This document shows positions 22,112-32,728 of a stretch of 64,000 nt of DNA, in pieces (position 1 is the first letter of the stretch; every line of letters starts with the position of its first letter). Origin of the DNA: Metarhizium brunneum (lineage: Eukaryota > Ascomycota > Sordariomycetes > Hypocreales > Clavicipitaceae); contig NC_089426.1 in NCBI RefSeq assembly GCF_013426205.1, positions 496,001 to 560,000 of the forward strand, written 5' to 3'. The position numbers were made by a program, and so were the translations under genes. Below the pieces are notes generated by a model. That model made no database searches. It was not told the DNA's origin and saw only the letters and a list, made by a program, of their open reading frames with translations.

Positions 22112-23191
22112 ATGGAATCCCTCACGGACGAGATGGCTCTGATGCGTGTGACCTCTCCACAGTCGGAACCGGAGACAACAACCGTTGAGTTGTGCACGAA
22201 TGGAGATGTCACTCTCGTCGTTGAGCATAAGCGCTTCGTGGTCTCTAGTGAGATTCTGAAAATTTCTTCCGACTATTTCAGCGTTTTATTCATTTGGGAT
22301 TTCTCGGAAGGCAAAGCGATCCAGAACGGAGGCAATACCGAAATCGTTCTACATGAAGATGACCCAGAGGTGATGGAAATTATTCTATCAATCTTGCATT
22401 ACAGCTTCCAGCCCAATCTTCACCATCTTGAACCGCAGATGATACTCAAGGTGGCTCAACACAGCGACAAATACCAATGCAACAAACCTCTCACGCCGTG
22501 GATTATGCAGTGGATGCAAAAGGCACAAAAGCCCGGCTCTGTCAGGCACTTCGATTATCTTCTTACTGCTGCTCATATATTTGGAGCTGAAGAATATCTC
22601 AATACAACCTCTGTAGCCGCAATTCGAAATCTGCCACCAAATTTCAATGTTGCTAATGATGAACTGTTTCTCCCCGAAAACCTTCAGAGTCAGTTCAACA
22701 AATGGTATCAAGTTCAGGGCCTGTGCTAATTTCATTCAGATGAACTCGCCCGAAGAATTAGAGGCATGACTGAGGATATCAGGGACAGCATAGAGCTGGT
22801 ATTTGAACATCTAGGAGCTCCGGTATGTGCTCATCCCATGATATGTCACAGAGAGGTGTGTATGGTATGCGACAGGGTTATGCCTTCTGGAGCAAGGAAA
22901 TGTCACCCGTGCCGCAACACTGCTTTCAGGCCCCTATCGTGTACGAATCAAAGCCGAAAAATGGAATACTTCGACATCCTTCGCCGTTTGTATCTCTGGC
23001 CTACTAAAACCGCATTTAATGAGGGGTCAGTCACCGACATCGCCGGGAGACTTCGTAACGTGGACAGCACGTACATGGGGAAGTGCATGGCTGGTCAAGA
23101 CTGCCCACTTGTGAAGGAGCTGAAGCTTTTGGATCAAGCAGCTCAGCGTGTGGCAAACGGGAATATCGAAGGGCTTCGGGTTCAGTCGTGA
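22112..23191 (+). CDS. BTB/POZ-domain protein with a Cys-rich tail
   Basis: Two exons, 22112-22688 and 22740-23191, join through a 51-nt intron (GTCAGT...ATTCAG, branch site GCTAAT) to give 342 residues. Residues about 20-130 form a fungal-type BTB domain: TVELCTNGDVTLVVEHKRFVVSS, then ILKISSDYFSVLF and a later ILSILHYSF helix. Without the splice the first frame would stop 14 codons after the donor and the second part would be orphaned. The C-terminal part has a cysteine/histidine cluster (CAHPMICHREVCMVCDRVM...CHPC) that could bind zinc. BTB proteins commonly act as adaptors, often for cullin-3 ligases; the role here is unknown. The frame is open upstream to 21836 but that part is unlike protein. 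Confidence 0.75.
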
Positions 23192-24423
23192 AGTTGGAGG
23201 AAGAGCTCGGTCACCCGCGCGCGTCAAATATGAGACCCAGACAAAAACCATTGTTATAATTTGATGTCGTTGTTAATGAAAAGCTATCTCGGTTCTATAA
23301 ATCTGACATGGATCGTTCTTGTGTAAACCGCAAATACGATTCTTTGACTCGTACACTGCGTGATACCAGGCCGGTGAAACTCAACCTGCGCCGAACAACG
23401 CCCTGGGCCAGAGAGGAGGGCCTCGCTGCTTGCATTAGTTTTCTAATACTTCTGAAAAAAAAAAGAGTCAACTGTGGAACTGTGGATTCAACATCATCCC
23501 AACACTGCTCGGCGAACATGCAGCCCGACATCCTGATTCGCGGATCAAGTTCTACATCATGCGATGTCAAGCGGTGGCTTATTTTCTTTGTTTTATGGCA
23601 CCGTTCAATGGGGAGACATAATTTACGAAGAAAAGATCATGATTCCAAATGAGGTTGCTCATGCAAAGCGCAAAAATGCTGGGTGTGGAGCAGCGACATG
23701 GTTGATATGCTCCGAGTCTATGTACATCAAACACACCTGTGTCGAGAAATTGCAACATGATTGGTTCATTTTTGCAAATCAATTGATACGCAACTTGGCA
23801 CATTTAAAGTAGGAATTGAGAAAGTAGCCGACTGTATGGCGCACTTGAAATGACAGACAACGCCCATCTCATCTCGGCCAGTCTGAGCTGCACTGCCCCA
23901 AAGACGCGGTGCAAGATTACCGTAATCATTGTTCTTCTTTTTTCTGCACGACGATTGGTTCATCAGCGCAACTTGGCAGCGTGTTTATTGAAGAAACTCA
24001 TATAAATTTCGTATGATGAAACTATTCGATTAGTCAGTCATCGTGGTTGTTTCTTCTGGCGCAGATTATCGTCGTTGATAGCCACCCCAGCATGATACAT
24101 GAAACTACAAGGAACTTTCACATAAGCTCCATTGCGTCTCTATAATGCACCGAGTCTAGTAACTCGGCTGCATTATATGCGCGTTGCCGTACAGTTGGGA
24201 CTGGTGCCTTAGCGTCGCGCGAGAGAGCGTACCAGACGTAACCGTTTTAAATGCTTGGCTTGAGGATCGCTTGGCTTCGCGATGCCGAGATCAAAAACAA
24301 AGATAAAAGCGTCAAACTCCCTACACCACTAGGAGAGATTATTACACCCACCAACCACTCTCGTCATCTATATCTCCCCATCTATATACCAATTCTTCGT
24401 AAACTTCAAATTTAAGAACCATT
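23192..24423. other. Spacer
   Basis: Short frames (23308-23652, 23564-23812) have no domain. I see no gene. Confidence 0.5.
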
Positions 24424-25080
24424 ATGAAGTGGTTAACTCTACCTGTCATAACTGCCTGGGGCATGCTCTTGCCTTTCACCTAAGCAGCTTCCCACGCAGG
24501 TGGGTATGTGTATGAACCTCATCGTACCCGATTACCACAGCATAAGCGGGAGCTAACAACATACACACAGCGCGACTTCATCAAGTCAAGAGCTAACCCT
24601 CCCAGCGTCAACATGGTCTGTGGCGATCAAATAAGTCCGTGGGAAATGGCAGACGACTACTAGAATAACACCAGTCCACAGGCGTGTCACCAGGGCTGCC
24701 AGGACGACCAGAAGTGCGCTACCTCTATGACATGGGCCTTTTCCGACCAGCAGTTAGACGGCCACATCTGCTACCGGTTCTCTAACTCTCCCACCGCTTT
24801 TAGGACGGAAAAGAATATTGAAAGGCTATTCTTGATTTATGATAAAAATTGTGCCGCGTCGCTACAAATTTGCGGCTTTCCAGAGGTGAATGAGAATAAC
24901 AGCCCCAACGACTATTATCGTGTCATCAGAGACACCACCCCGAAAGCATGCCACGAGGCCTGCAAGAACGACCAGGGGTGTGCTTCCTTCGTAACCTTTA
25001 GCGCTTCTCCTTTGAATGTCGGATGGTCCTGTCTGTTATCTCTACATAAGACTTGCCGAGACATTTCGGGTGAGAAATGA
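24424..25080 (+). pseudogene. Probable dead gene for a secreted PAN/apple-like protein
   Basis: A likely signal peptide MKWLTLPVITAWGMLLPFT is cut by TAA at 24481-24483, after which the frame continues with AASHA, the expected processing region. After a possible intron (acceptor near 24570) the frame reads on through one TAG (24660-24662) into two Cys-spaced repeats: ACHQGCQDDQKCATSMTWAF and ACHEACKNDQGCASFVTF. These resemble PAN/apple modules, which bind carbohydrate or protein outside the cell. Both stops could come from C-to-T change in a CAA or CAG codon, as RIP produces. A second intron removing the TAG is possible (donor GTCTGT), but the first stop has no such escape. The ending at 25080 is in frame. 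Confidence 0.45.
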
Positions 25081-26913
25081 CCAGCTGGATGTATTCTTCG
25101 TCCATGATAAGGGGCGTGCGGTGACTGCTTAATGGACAGGCTTTAGGCAATTGTTCATCTCTTTTCATGCACGACAAGTTTAGATAGGTGTGGCTGCTCA
25201 GTCTCTTGGGACCCCTTGGCTGCGTGACAATTTTTCTTCTCAGTCGACATCAATTTAACCATGTCGCACGCAGCGCCATTGTTAAAGTACCCATGGGAAA
25301 TCGTAATATCGGTATCGAGACAGCGGTATTGCAGCCAAGTACTTATTCACAGTTCCGCGCTTTTAATTATAGAACCAAGAGTGTTTCATTTTGTCCCAAC
25401 TGTCCCAGATAATCGTGCTGTGTGCCACCGTCACGCAATTCTTGCCCTAACATGTTCCAATAATGAAGGAATTCTGGGAGAGTATTTGACCACAAGTTTG
25501 CGTATAGGTTTTGACTCAAATGGCAATGATATTCTGGGATCTTAGTTGAAATTTCGTTTCCTGTCTTGTAAGAAAACAAAACAATCTCGTCACTTTGCTA
25601 AATCTGCCAATCCAACTACGTCCTCTCTGGAATGCCGGAACTACCATGTACTATTAAATAGCTTTTCAAAATACCTGGGACGCCCATTATAAGTTTAAAT
25701 CTTACGGAGCGTATGTATTGAAGTATAGGAAATGCATTGCAAGTTAAATAACCTCATCATATTAGTACGGGGGCCAAGGCGATGACACATCGCAATTGAC
25801 AAGTACACGGCTAAACCTATATCTTGTTTCCATCTCACTTACTTCATTTCATCACGTAAGAAACGTATAGTATCCGTCGGATTTACTCTCGATTTGGAGA
25901 CTGCGAGTCTCCTATTAGCAACCCAATTTATCTCCTAAGGCGGGCTAAAACTGACTATTACGGGAGAGTAAACGACTGTAGATCCATGAGTCAAAGAAGA
26001 TTGTCCAATATCTAAGCGTCGCGCAAACGTGAAAATATTGGCAGAGAAGCCCCTATCTCGTTTCCTGCACTGCGTTTATTTTTTGTAAGAGATGGAGTAA
26101 TCTTAGAAAATGCAGGTTTCCATTAGGTTTTGTAGACTCAGTAACATTTGTAATAGACGCCTCACGAGGGCTAGCGATTCAGCCTCTTGTGCTATATTTT
26201 GATCTGACCTGTTTCTGAAATCTCCTTATGGAAAATAAATGGACTAGAAAAGATCGAGATTTGTGCCAAGTTTTCTGCGTTAGGCAAGAGTCCAGGTACA
26301 TGAAATGCCTGTTATCTATCCTTGATGAATATGGAGAATACATTAGGTACTTCGCCTTTTTAATATTGAATAGGTCTTACATAATATAGCTGTCACCTCT
26401 TAACTCGAATATAAAATTAATTTGAAGTATATTTGTTTACCATCTTATAAGCTGAGTGCCTACATATGTAGTGTCTTTCCAGGCCTCTTAGCCTAACGGG
26501 GAAAGCTATCGGTAGTTTTCGTCTGCATTGTCCCCTCTTATTTTCTTTGGCATTTCTCCTCGAGATGGAGTTAATGTATATCGAGCCACATCGGGCTCAT
26601 CGCTTACAGTTTCGTTGTCTCATGTCCTCGGCAATTCTGTTGCTCTGTATTCCCCCCTTGGCCAACACCCAACATAAGCTCTCTTCTTGGCGTCAAGGCC
26701 AGGGGTAAAGTCCTAGGACCCCGAATATACACGCCATAGTAATCGTAACCCTTCGTGAATATTCATCCTTCAAATCGTATTGACCCATCTGTTCCTTATG
26801 TTCATGACATCACTACTGCCGCCCGCAGTGTCGTAGATGTCTCGTGCACCAATGGTCGCCTTGGCTGTGACATATTGGTAGCCTGACACCTGGAAGAATC
26901 CAGAATCTCACTT
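25081..26913. other. A+T-rich spacer
   Basis: No frame with recognisable content. The segment around 26262-26300 resembles 33054-33095 (shared TTGTGCCAAGTTTTCTGCGTT), so both may be fragments of one old repeat. Confidence 0.45.
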
Positions 26914-27420
26914 CTAGAGCCCAAGGTTTACCAATGTCTTCTGACCCTCGTCGGTGAAGAGTAGTTTTCCCGAGGACCAGCCAGACATGAAGATGACCGG
27001 ATACCTCAAATGAAACCAAAGCGGATGAGATGAGGCGCCAAAATAATCGAAATAATGATCAAGGACGAAACAAAGGTAGTTGCAGCTTCCGAAAACCAAC
27101 AGAGATAGAAGAGCGGTGAACCAAACGGCCTTTTGGCCATAATAGTGGTCTACTAGGAAGTAAGTGGTGATGCCCGCCATGGCACCGCCCATCCCAAGTG
27201 GGCACAGAATCAGCGTCCATATCATCTTGTACACAATGTCCCTCCAACCCGAGAAGAAGAGTACGGCCACGACCAGGAAGAGAATTTCAGCCAACATTGA
27301 GCTGGCCCAGAACAGCACAAAAGGCCGAATGTAGAGTGACCTTCTCTTTCTTGCTTGCTCTTCACTTTCACCGCCCGCAGTCACGAGGACTTGATATTTT
27401 GGCAAGGTCATTTCGTGCAT
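26914..27420 (-). CDS. Four-helix integral membrane protein of unknown function
   Basis: The 168-residue product has a short hydrophilic N-terminus (MHEMTLPKYQVLV...) and four hydrophobic stretches, roughly residues 32-57, 68-93, 97-120 and 135-150, with a basic RKRR before the first. I recognise no family. Composition and hydrophobic periodicity argue for a real protein. It may start at the second ATG (MTLPKYQ). The C-terminus is short and could be extended by splicing, but I find no convincing donor. Confidence 0.6.
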   Translation of the reverse strand: MHEMTLPKYQVLVTAGGESEEQARKRRSLYIRPFVLFWASSMLAEILFLVVAVLFFSGWRDIVYKMIWTLILCPLGMGGAMAGITTYFLVDHYYGQKAVWFTALLSLLVFGSCNYLCFVLDHYFDYFGASSHPLWFHLRYPVIFMSGWSSGKLLFTDEGQKTLVNLGL

Positions 27421-28105
27421 TGAGGAAAGGCGATGGGTTTATGATAGTGGCATAGAATATTGTTGTAGAAAAAAAAAAAGTTATAAACATGAACCTTTTT
27501 GCGGGCTGCATCAGAGTTGTATTTATTCCGCCGCGCCGCGCCGAGGCTGACACAAATGCAAGTGGACGCGGCCCCGCCCGGCGTGGAGGGATGAGTAATC
27601 GGCGCCAGGCCCGCAACGCCACCGCGAATCTCGGCGGAGTAGCCTACCGTTACATTCGGATGTCCTGGGTGCTACGTTCGACGCGGCAGCACCGAGATAT
27701 TCGAGGCCCAGGAGAAGTTGTATCGCGTCAACAAGTTCCAGTGAAAATGGAATCTATTCAAATCGATCAACTAATCCATTGAGGTCGATTACGGATCCTC
27801 ACCAGCCTCGCATCCCGCGGCACGGCCACAACTCAGATCCCGGATGGAGAGTCTGGTTAGTTGGCTGCCGACATGCATACATACATACTTGTTGCGCAAT
27901 AGGTGCCCATTTTTAGTGGCGGGATTTGAATCCTTCAGGATGGCGAAATTGTGGAGTCGTCACAAAATGTCCCCATGGTGCCGGGTATCCGGGCCGCTTT
28001 GAAAGAATAAAAGCTTGTGCTCCTAGGAAGAAAGATTTCAAAGGAAATAGAATTGCCAAGTCCACAACTTCGAACATATTGATCCTTTCGCAACACCACA
28101 GCATA
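27421..28105. other. Spacer
   Basis: Intergenic region between divergent genes. The frame open from 27926 into the next gene is leader. Confidence 0.4.
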
Positions 28106-28951
28106 ATGACTCTCACCTTTGACGTCTTTTTCAGTCGACGGCCCAGCGCAACCAGGACCGGTCCTGCTGGCCACGACCATTTAAAATGGGTGCCAACCAG
28201 CTCGACACTTATTTATGGAGCTCGCGATGCCATTCTAGTCGACGCGCAGTTGACGATCGAGGCTGGAAAAGACCTCTCGGACTGGGTAGTCGCCAAGGGG
28301 AAGAATCTAACGCACATTTACGTTACACACGGTCACGGAGACCACTTCTTCGGCAGCGCTCCGCTTCTCAAAGAATTTCCCAACGCAAAAGTGGTTGCCA
28401 TACCGGAGGTAGTGGCTCGAATGAGTAACGAGGTGACCCCAGAGAGACTCCGTGGTGGTTGGGACAAGCTCTTCCCCGGTCAAATACCCACAGAGCCTCC
28501 CCGGGTTGCAGAGCCACTGCAAGAGGGCCTTCTCGAGCTTGAGGGGCAGAAGCTGATTGTGGTGAGAACCGGCCACACAGACACGGATGATTCGACAGCG
28601 CTCTGGGTGCCTTCTCTTGGCCTCGCCGTGGTCGGGGACGCCGTGTACGCCAACACCCACCCGTTCCTTGGAGAATCGGGCAGTAAGGAGGCAAGGCTAG
28701 GGTGGATTGCCGCCCTAGACAAGATTGCAGCTCTGAACCCCCGATGGGTAGTGGGAGGCCACAGCGACCCAGACAAGGGCTATGACCCCACGGCCATCCA
28801 GGAAACGAAGAATTATTTGGACAACTTTGAGCGGCTTAGCCAGGACACGAGCACGGCTGAGGAGCTTTACCACCGCATGGTTGAACTGTATCCTGCGAGG
28901 CTGAACCCCGGTTCTGTGTGGGCAGGGGCTGTCCTGGTCAAGGACAAATAA
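28106..28951 (+). CDS. Metallo-beta-lactamase-fold hydrolase
   Basis: The 281-residue protein carries the metal-binding motif THGHGDH at residues 74-80 (H75, H77, D79, H80), a downstream metal-site His in RTGHTDTDD, the GDAVYANTHPF strand with its bridging Asp, and GGHSDPDKG for the last ligand. Members bind two zinc or iron ions and hydrolyse esters, thioesters or lactones. In fungi such stand-alone proteins include lactonases and enzymes that release polyketides, but no cluster surrounds this one, so the substrate is open. The ATG at 28106 is chosen because the upstream part of the same frame has no family similarity. No intron, no signal peptide. Confidence 0.85.
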   Translation: MTLTFDVFFSRRPSATRTGPAGHDHLKWVPTSSTLIYGARDAILVDAQLTIEAGKDLSDWVVAKGKNLTHIYVTHGHGDHFFGSAPLLKEFPNAKVVAIPEVVARMSNEVTPERLRGGWDKLFPGQIPTEPPRVAEPLQEGLLELEGQKLIVVRTGHTDTDDSTALWVPSLGLAVVGDAVYANTHPFLGESGSKEARLGWIAALDKIAALNPRWVVGGHSDPDKGYDPTAIQETKNYLDNFERLSQDTSTAEELYHRMVELYPARLNPGSVWAGAVLVKDK

Positions 28952-29834
28952 GTCTACCAAGTATATAATAAGACTATATGTAGAAGCCTAACTACGTGGC
29001 TTTACCAATAACTAAATGAAAACAAATTGCCTTTGAAAACACTTACCGTACTCTACCGTCGCCATAGCCTGAAATATGGGTCGTGACAACAAGTACCTAA
29101 CGAAATACTGTATAACTCTGGTCTGGGGTTTGTTCGAATAGCAGGTGAAATACGCCATCGAGATAGGTTGTAAATCCCACTTGCTGCAGATCTCACTTGC
29201 TGCAGATCGCTAAGTTGATTGTCCCAAAGAATTCTGGCACCGCTTTAGTGGCGGCTGAATGCGCACACCACCGACTCCAGCCCAATCTACTTGAATAATC
29301 TCCCTTTGATTTCCAATCAATGTTGCATGTCTGCAGCGGCAGCGGCTGTTAACCCCTGTCGGCCGAGGCCCCACTTCCGAAAGCAGCCCCCGGCAGATAA
29401 GTGGACCCTCCTCGGCAGCGGGTCATCGCCTCATCATACAACGCGCTGGGCAAGAGCAAGCGGAAAGCCGGCAAGGTGGCATCAGCGTGATGCGAGCAAG
29501 TGATGACAGCTCTTTTCACTGTTGAGCAACTCGACAAATCGATTTTTAGGTGGGGCTTGACCACCAGGTAGAATGTTAGAAATGTTGCTTCATAGCATCG
29601 GGATTCGGACATGCCGGACAGCGTCATGGCGAGCACGACAACGGAGTTCACGGCACCTCAAGAAATTTCATGATAACACGTTCTATCATGACCCTAATGA
29701 CCTCGGCCTGGGTGAGTACGAACCGCCTTGTACAACCCCTGCACCCTGGGATTCAAATACCGTGCTTGAAGGGCCTTGCTCGCAAAATTCCGTAGTCTTT
29801 CCTATTTGGCCACCTTGTAGTTTACGCGTCCAAA
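28952..29834. other. Spacer
   Basis: Contains a short direct repeat (ACTTGCTGCAGATC twice, near 29180-29210). No gene. Confidence 0.45.
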
Positions 29835-30798
29835 ATGCCACCCTCTCGAGAGACTGTCGAATTCAAGGCGTGCGATGGCACCGTGCTGCGAGGGTGGTTC
29901 TACCCCCAAGAAAAGCCGGCCCCATGCATCATCATGACCCATGGAGTGAGTAAATCACCAATGACCCATCTGTTGGCCCCTGGAGAAGCGTGCTGACGGG
30001 AACAAGTTGGCCGGTATACGCCATTTCCGTCTCCCCCGGTTCGCGACCCGATTTCACGAGGCCGGATACACGGTTCTTCTGTATGACAACCGCAACTGGG
30101 GAGATAGCGACGGCACTCCCAGACAAGAGTCCAACCCCGCGCTGCAGCAGACCGATTATTATGACGCCTTCAACTATGCATTGACAAAGGCCTGCGTCGA
30201 CCCAAAGCAGATTGTATACTGGGGCACCAGCTTTTCCGGGGGCAACGTCATATACGCCGCAGCCGTTGACAAGCGTATCAAAGCCGCTATTGTTCAGGCG
30301 CCGGCTGTGTCTGGAGAGACGAGGTCGGTGGCCTTTGCCGACCAAATCCCGTTCGTCTTTCAAGACCGAGCTCGAATTGCAGCTGGAAAACAGCCGCGTC
30401 GCGTGCCCGTCATCGCATCTAGTCGCGAGGCCGCTGAAGAAGGATCAGAAAACGTAATGTTTCCCGGGACACATGTTTACGACCAGATCGAGGAGCAATT
30501 GGCGTGTGGTGGTCAATGGGAAAACTACGTCACGTCGCAAACGCAGCTCCATATGCTAGAATTTGAGGCGCAAGCCATGATTCATCGCATATCGCCCACT
30601 CCCCTACTCATGGTTGTCCCCGGCAACGACGTTCTGGTCTCGACTTCGTCGCAGCTGGCGGCGTTTGGAAAGGCGCGGGAGCCGAAGCAGCTGGTATATT
30701 TGGAAGGCGTGGGCCATTTTGACATCTACACGGGCGATGCTTTCGATAGAAACATCGACGCACAGCTTGATTTTCTACGGCGCCATCTTACCACGTAG
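29835..30798 (+). CDS. Alpha/beta hydrolase (polyketide-transferase / dienelactone-hydrolase-like)
   Basis: Exons 29835-29945 and 30007-30798 (intron 61 nt, GTGAGT...CAAG) give 300 residues. The start MPPSRETVEFKACDGTVLRGWFYP, the oxyanion segment IIMTHG that the splice joins to LAGIRHFRLPRFA, and LLYDNRNWGDSDGTPRQE are typical of the fungal subfamily that includes the fumagillin-cluster Af380 transferase and many stand-alone hydrolases. The nucleophile elbow is GTSFSGG (residues 110-116), the acid lies in VPGNDVLV and the His in GVGHFDIY. The reaction is hydrolysis or acyl transfer on an unknown substrate. Confidence 0.82.
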
Positions 30799-31458
30799 AT
30801 GAGTGTGTACGTAGCAAAGAAGCGGTCGATTAGGTGACAGGATATATTATGCTTTTTATCGATGAAGAGGTCAAAGCACCAAGTTGTAGCAATAGTCAAA
30901 TATAAGAACGTATGCGATCCTCTACACCAAGAATATGTACCGTGTATGTGTACACTGATGCCTGTGTGCTGCAAAGTCCATCAGAATAGCCTATAATTCA
31001 GAAAATCTCACAAAAGTGCAAGTCCTAGACCATGAAATTTTCGGCAAATCGGTTATAGTGGATCATGACTCCATGAGGAACGCCATTAATATGTTCAATA
31101 ATCACTTGCCTCGGCACACACTTGTTGAATCATCAATTTTCCATGAACCGAGGAGAGACACCATTGACTCGACATTTATAATATTATGCGCGTTAGAGCC
31201 TTCTTAAGGCCGGAAACACCCGACCTCTTTGTAATCAGCCCCTGGATGTGACAGCATTTCGGTGGTGGCGTCATGAAATCCGAAATCTTGAAAGCCATAC
31301 TTTGACTAAAAAATAAAAATAAAAATCTGCATCCAACTTGGTCTGTGTTTAAATTCACATGTGGAAAATTATGCGCCTGCAATAGTTTGATTGAGACTCT
31401 TCGATTCCCATTCTTTCAGTCACTATAATTCAACATCTCAAAGCAATAATTGCCGGCC
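30799..31458. other. Spacer between two hydrolase genes
   Basis: I see no gene here. Confidence 0.4.
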
Positions 31459-32728
31459 ATGATGGACGAACTCGATATGGACAAGCGGCTGGCGCCAGCT
31501 TGGCATCGAGTAAGCGTATTGTTGCTACATCTGATTCGATTTATTCTAACAATTTTATAGATTGAAAGGGAGCTTGGACAAAGGCCAAACATGTCTGGTA
31601 GCGCGCTCGACATGAGGCAGCAGTACAAGCAATTCTCCGAGGAGCTTGGTGCCCTTTATCCCAAGCCTGCATTGGAAGCTGTCGGTACGTGGCTGCCAAC
31701 TGGACCCATCTGAACTTATTCAAGATGCTCAAACCAAAGCTTGTAGAAGATGTCGCCATCACCAAGCACTTGGCTGTACGCACGTACACCCCAGATGTAA
31801 CCGCCAAGGACAAGCATCGCCTGCTCCCGGTGGGCATCTACTTTCACGGCGGAGGCTGGTGCTGCGGCGACCTTGACAGCGAAGACAACTTTTGTCGCAT
31901 GCTCGCCAAGGCGCTTCCTTTGATTGTGATCTCTGTCTCGTATAGGCTTGCGCCAGAGCACAAGGCGCCGGCTCAGGTCCGCGACGCAGTGGATGCTTGG
32001 ACCTGGGTACGTCTTCAAATTGCTGCCAAAAAAACGGATGCGGCGGCTGACGTGAACAGGCTTTCGAAAACGCTGCTCGACTCGGCGGCGACCCAAGCAA
32101 GTACTTCACCATCGGGCAAAGCGCGGGAGGCACCCTCGCGTTTGCCGTACCCAACGAGCTTATAGCCCTCAATCGCGGACACGAAGTCAAGGGGATTATA
32201 TCGCTGTCGCCGTTTGTCGTGCACCCGTCTAATGTTCCCCCGGCTCACAGAGCAGCATATAAGTCGTTTGAGACGAATGCAAATGCTCCAATGAACACTG
32301 CCGCCGCGATGAATACTTTTTACGGCAAGCTTCCTCTGCAACATATTTTCAAGAGCTGGGTTGCTAACAAAACTCCTGCGCAGATGCTTTCGGAGCTGAC
32401 CCGGCCGACTCGTCCGTCTACGTGCTACACAGCGAGCGGCTCACAAAATTTCCTGCGACATATATTGCGGTATGCGGAGCCGACCCAATACGCGATGATG
32501 GCCTCATCATGGAAAAGGTACTCCGTGAATCTGGGTGAGTCAAGCACCTCTGACGCCATTATTCCATCCCCAAAGGCATCATGTCTAATGCATTTACACA
32601 GAGTTCGAACCAAGTTGCAACACTACGAGAACCTTCCTCACGTGTTCTGGGCTTTTGCATGTGAACCAGAGAATGGAAGCTTCTTGGGCGACGTTATTGA
32701 TGGAATTACATTTGTGCTGGATGCCTGA
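31459..32728 (+). CDS. Alpha/beta hydrolase fold-3 (hormone-sensitive-lipase-like) esterase
   Basis: Six exons fit without a frame break: 31459-31509, 31561-31684, 31747-32006, 32060-32324, 32384-32534 and 32602-32728, giving 325 residues. The spliced protein has HGGGWCCG for the oxyanion hole, SVSYRLAPEHKAPA, the nucleophile motif GQSAGG, the acid in CGADPIRDDG and a His in YENLPHVFW. Four introns are GT-AG. The fourth (32325-32383) starts GCAAGC and ends GCGCAG, a GC-AG intron, and is required to join MNTFYD to AFGADPADSS. Such enzymes hydrolyse short or medium acyl esters or lactones. No signal peptide. Confidence 0.8.
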
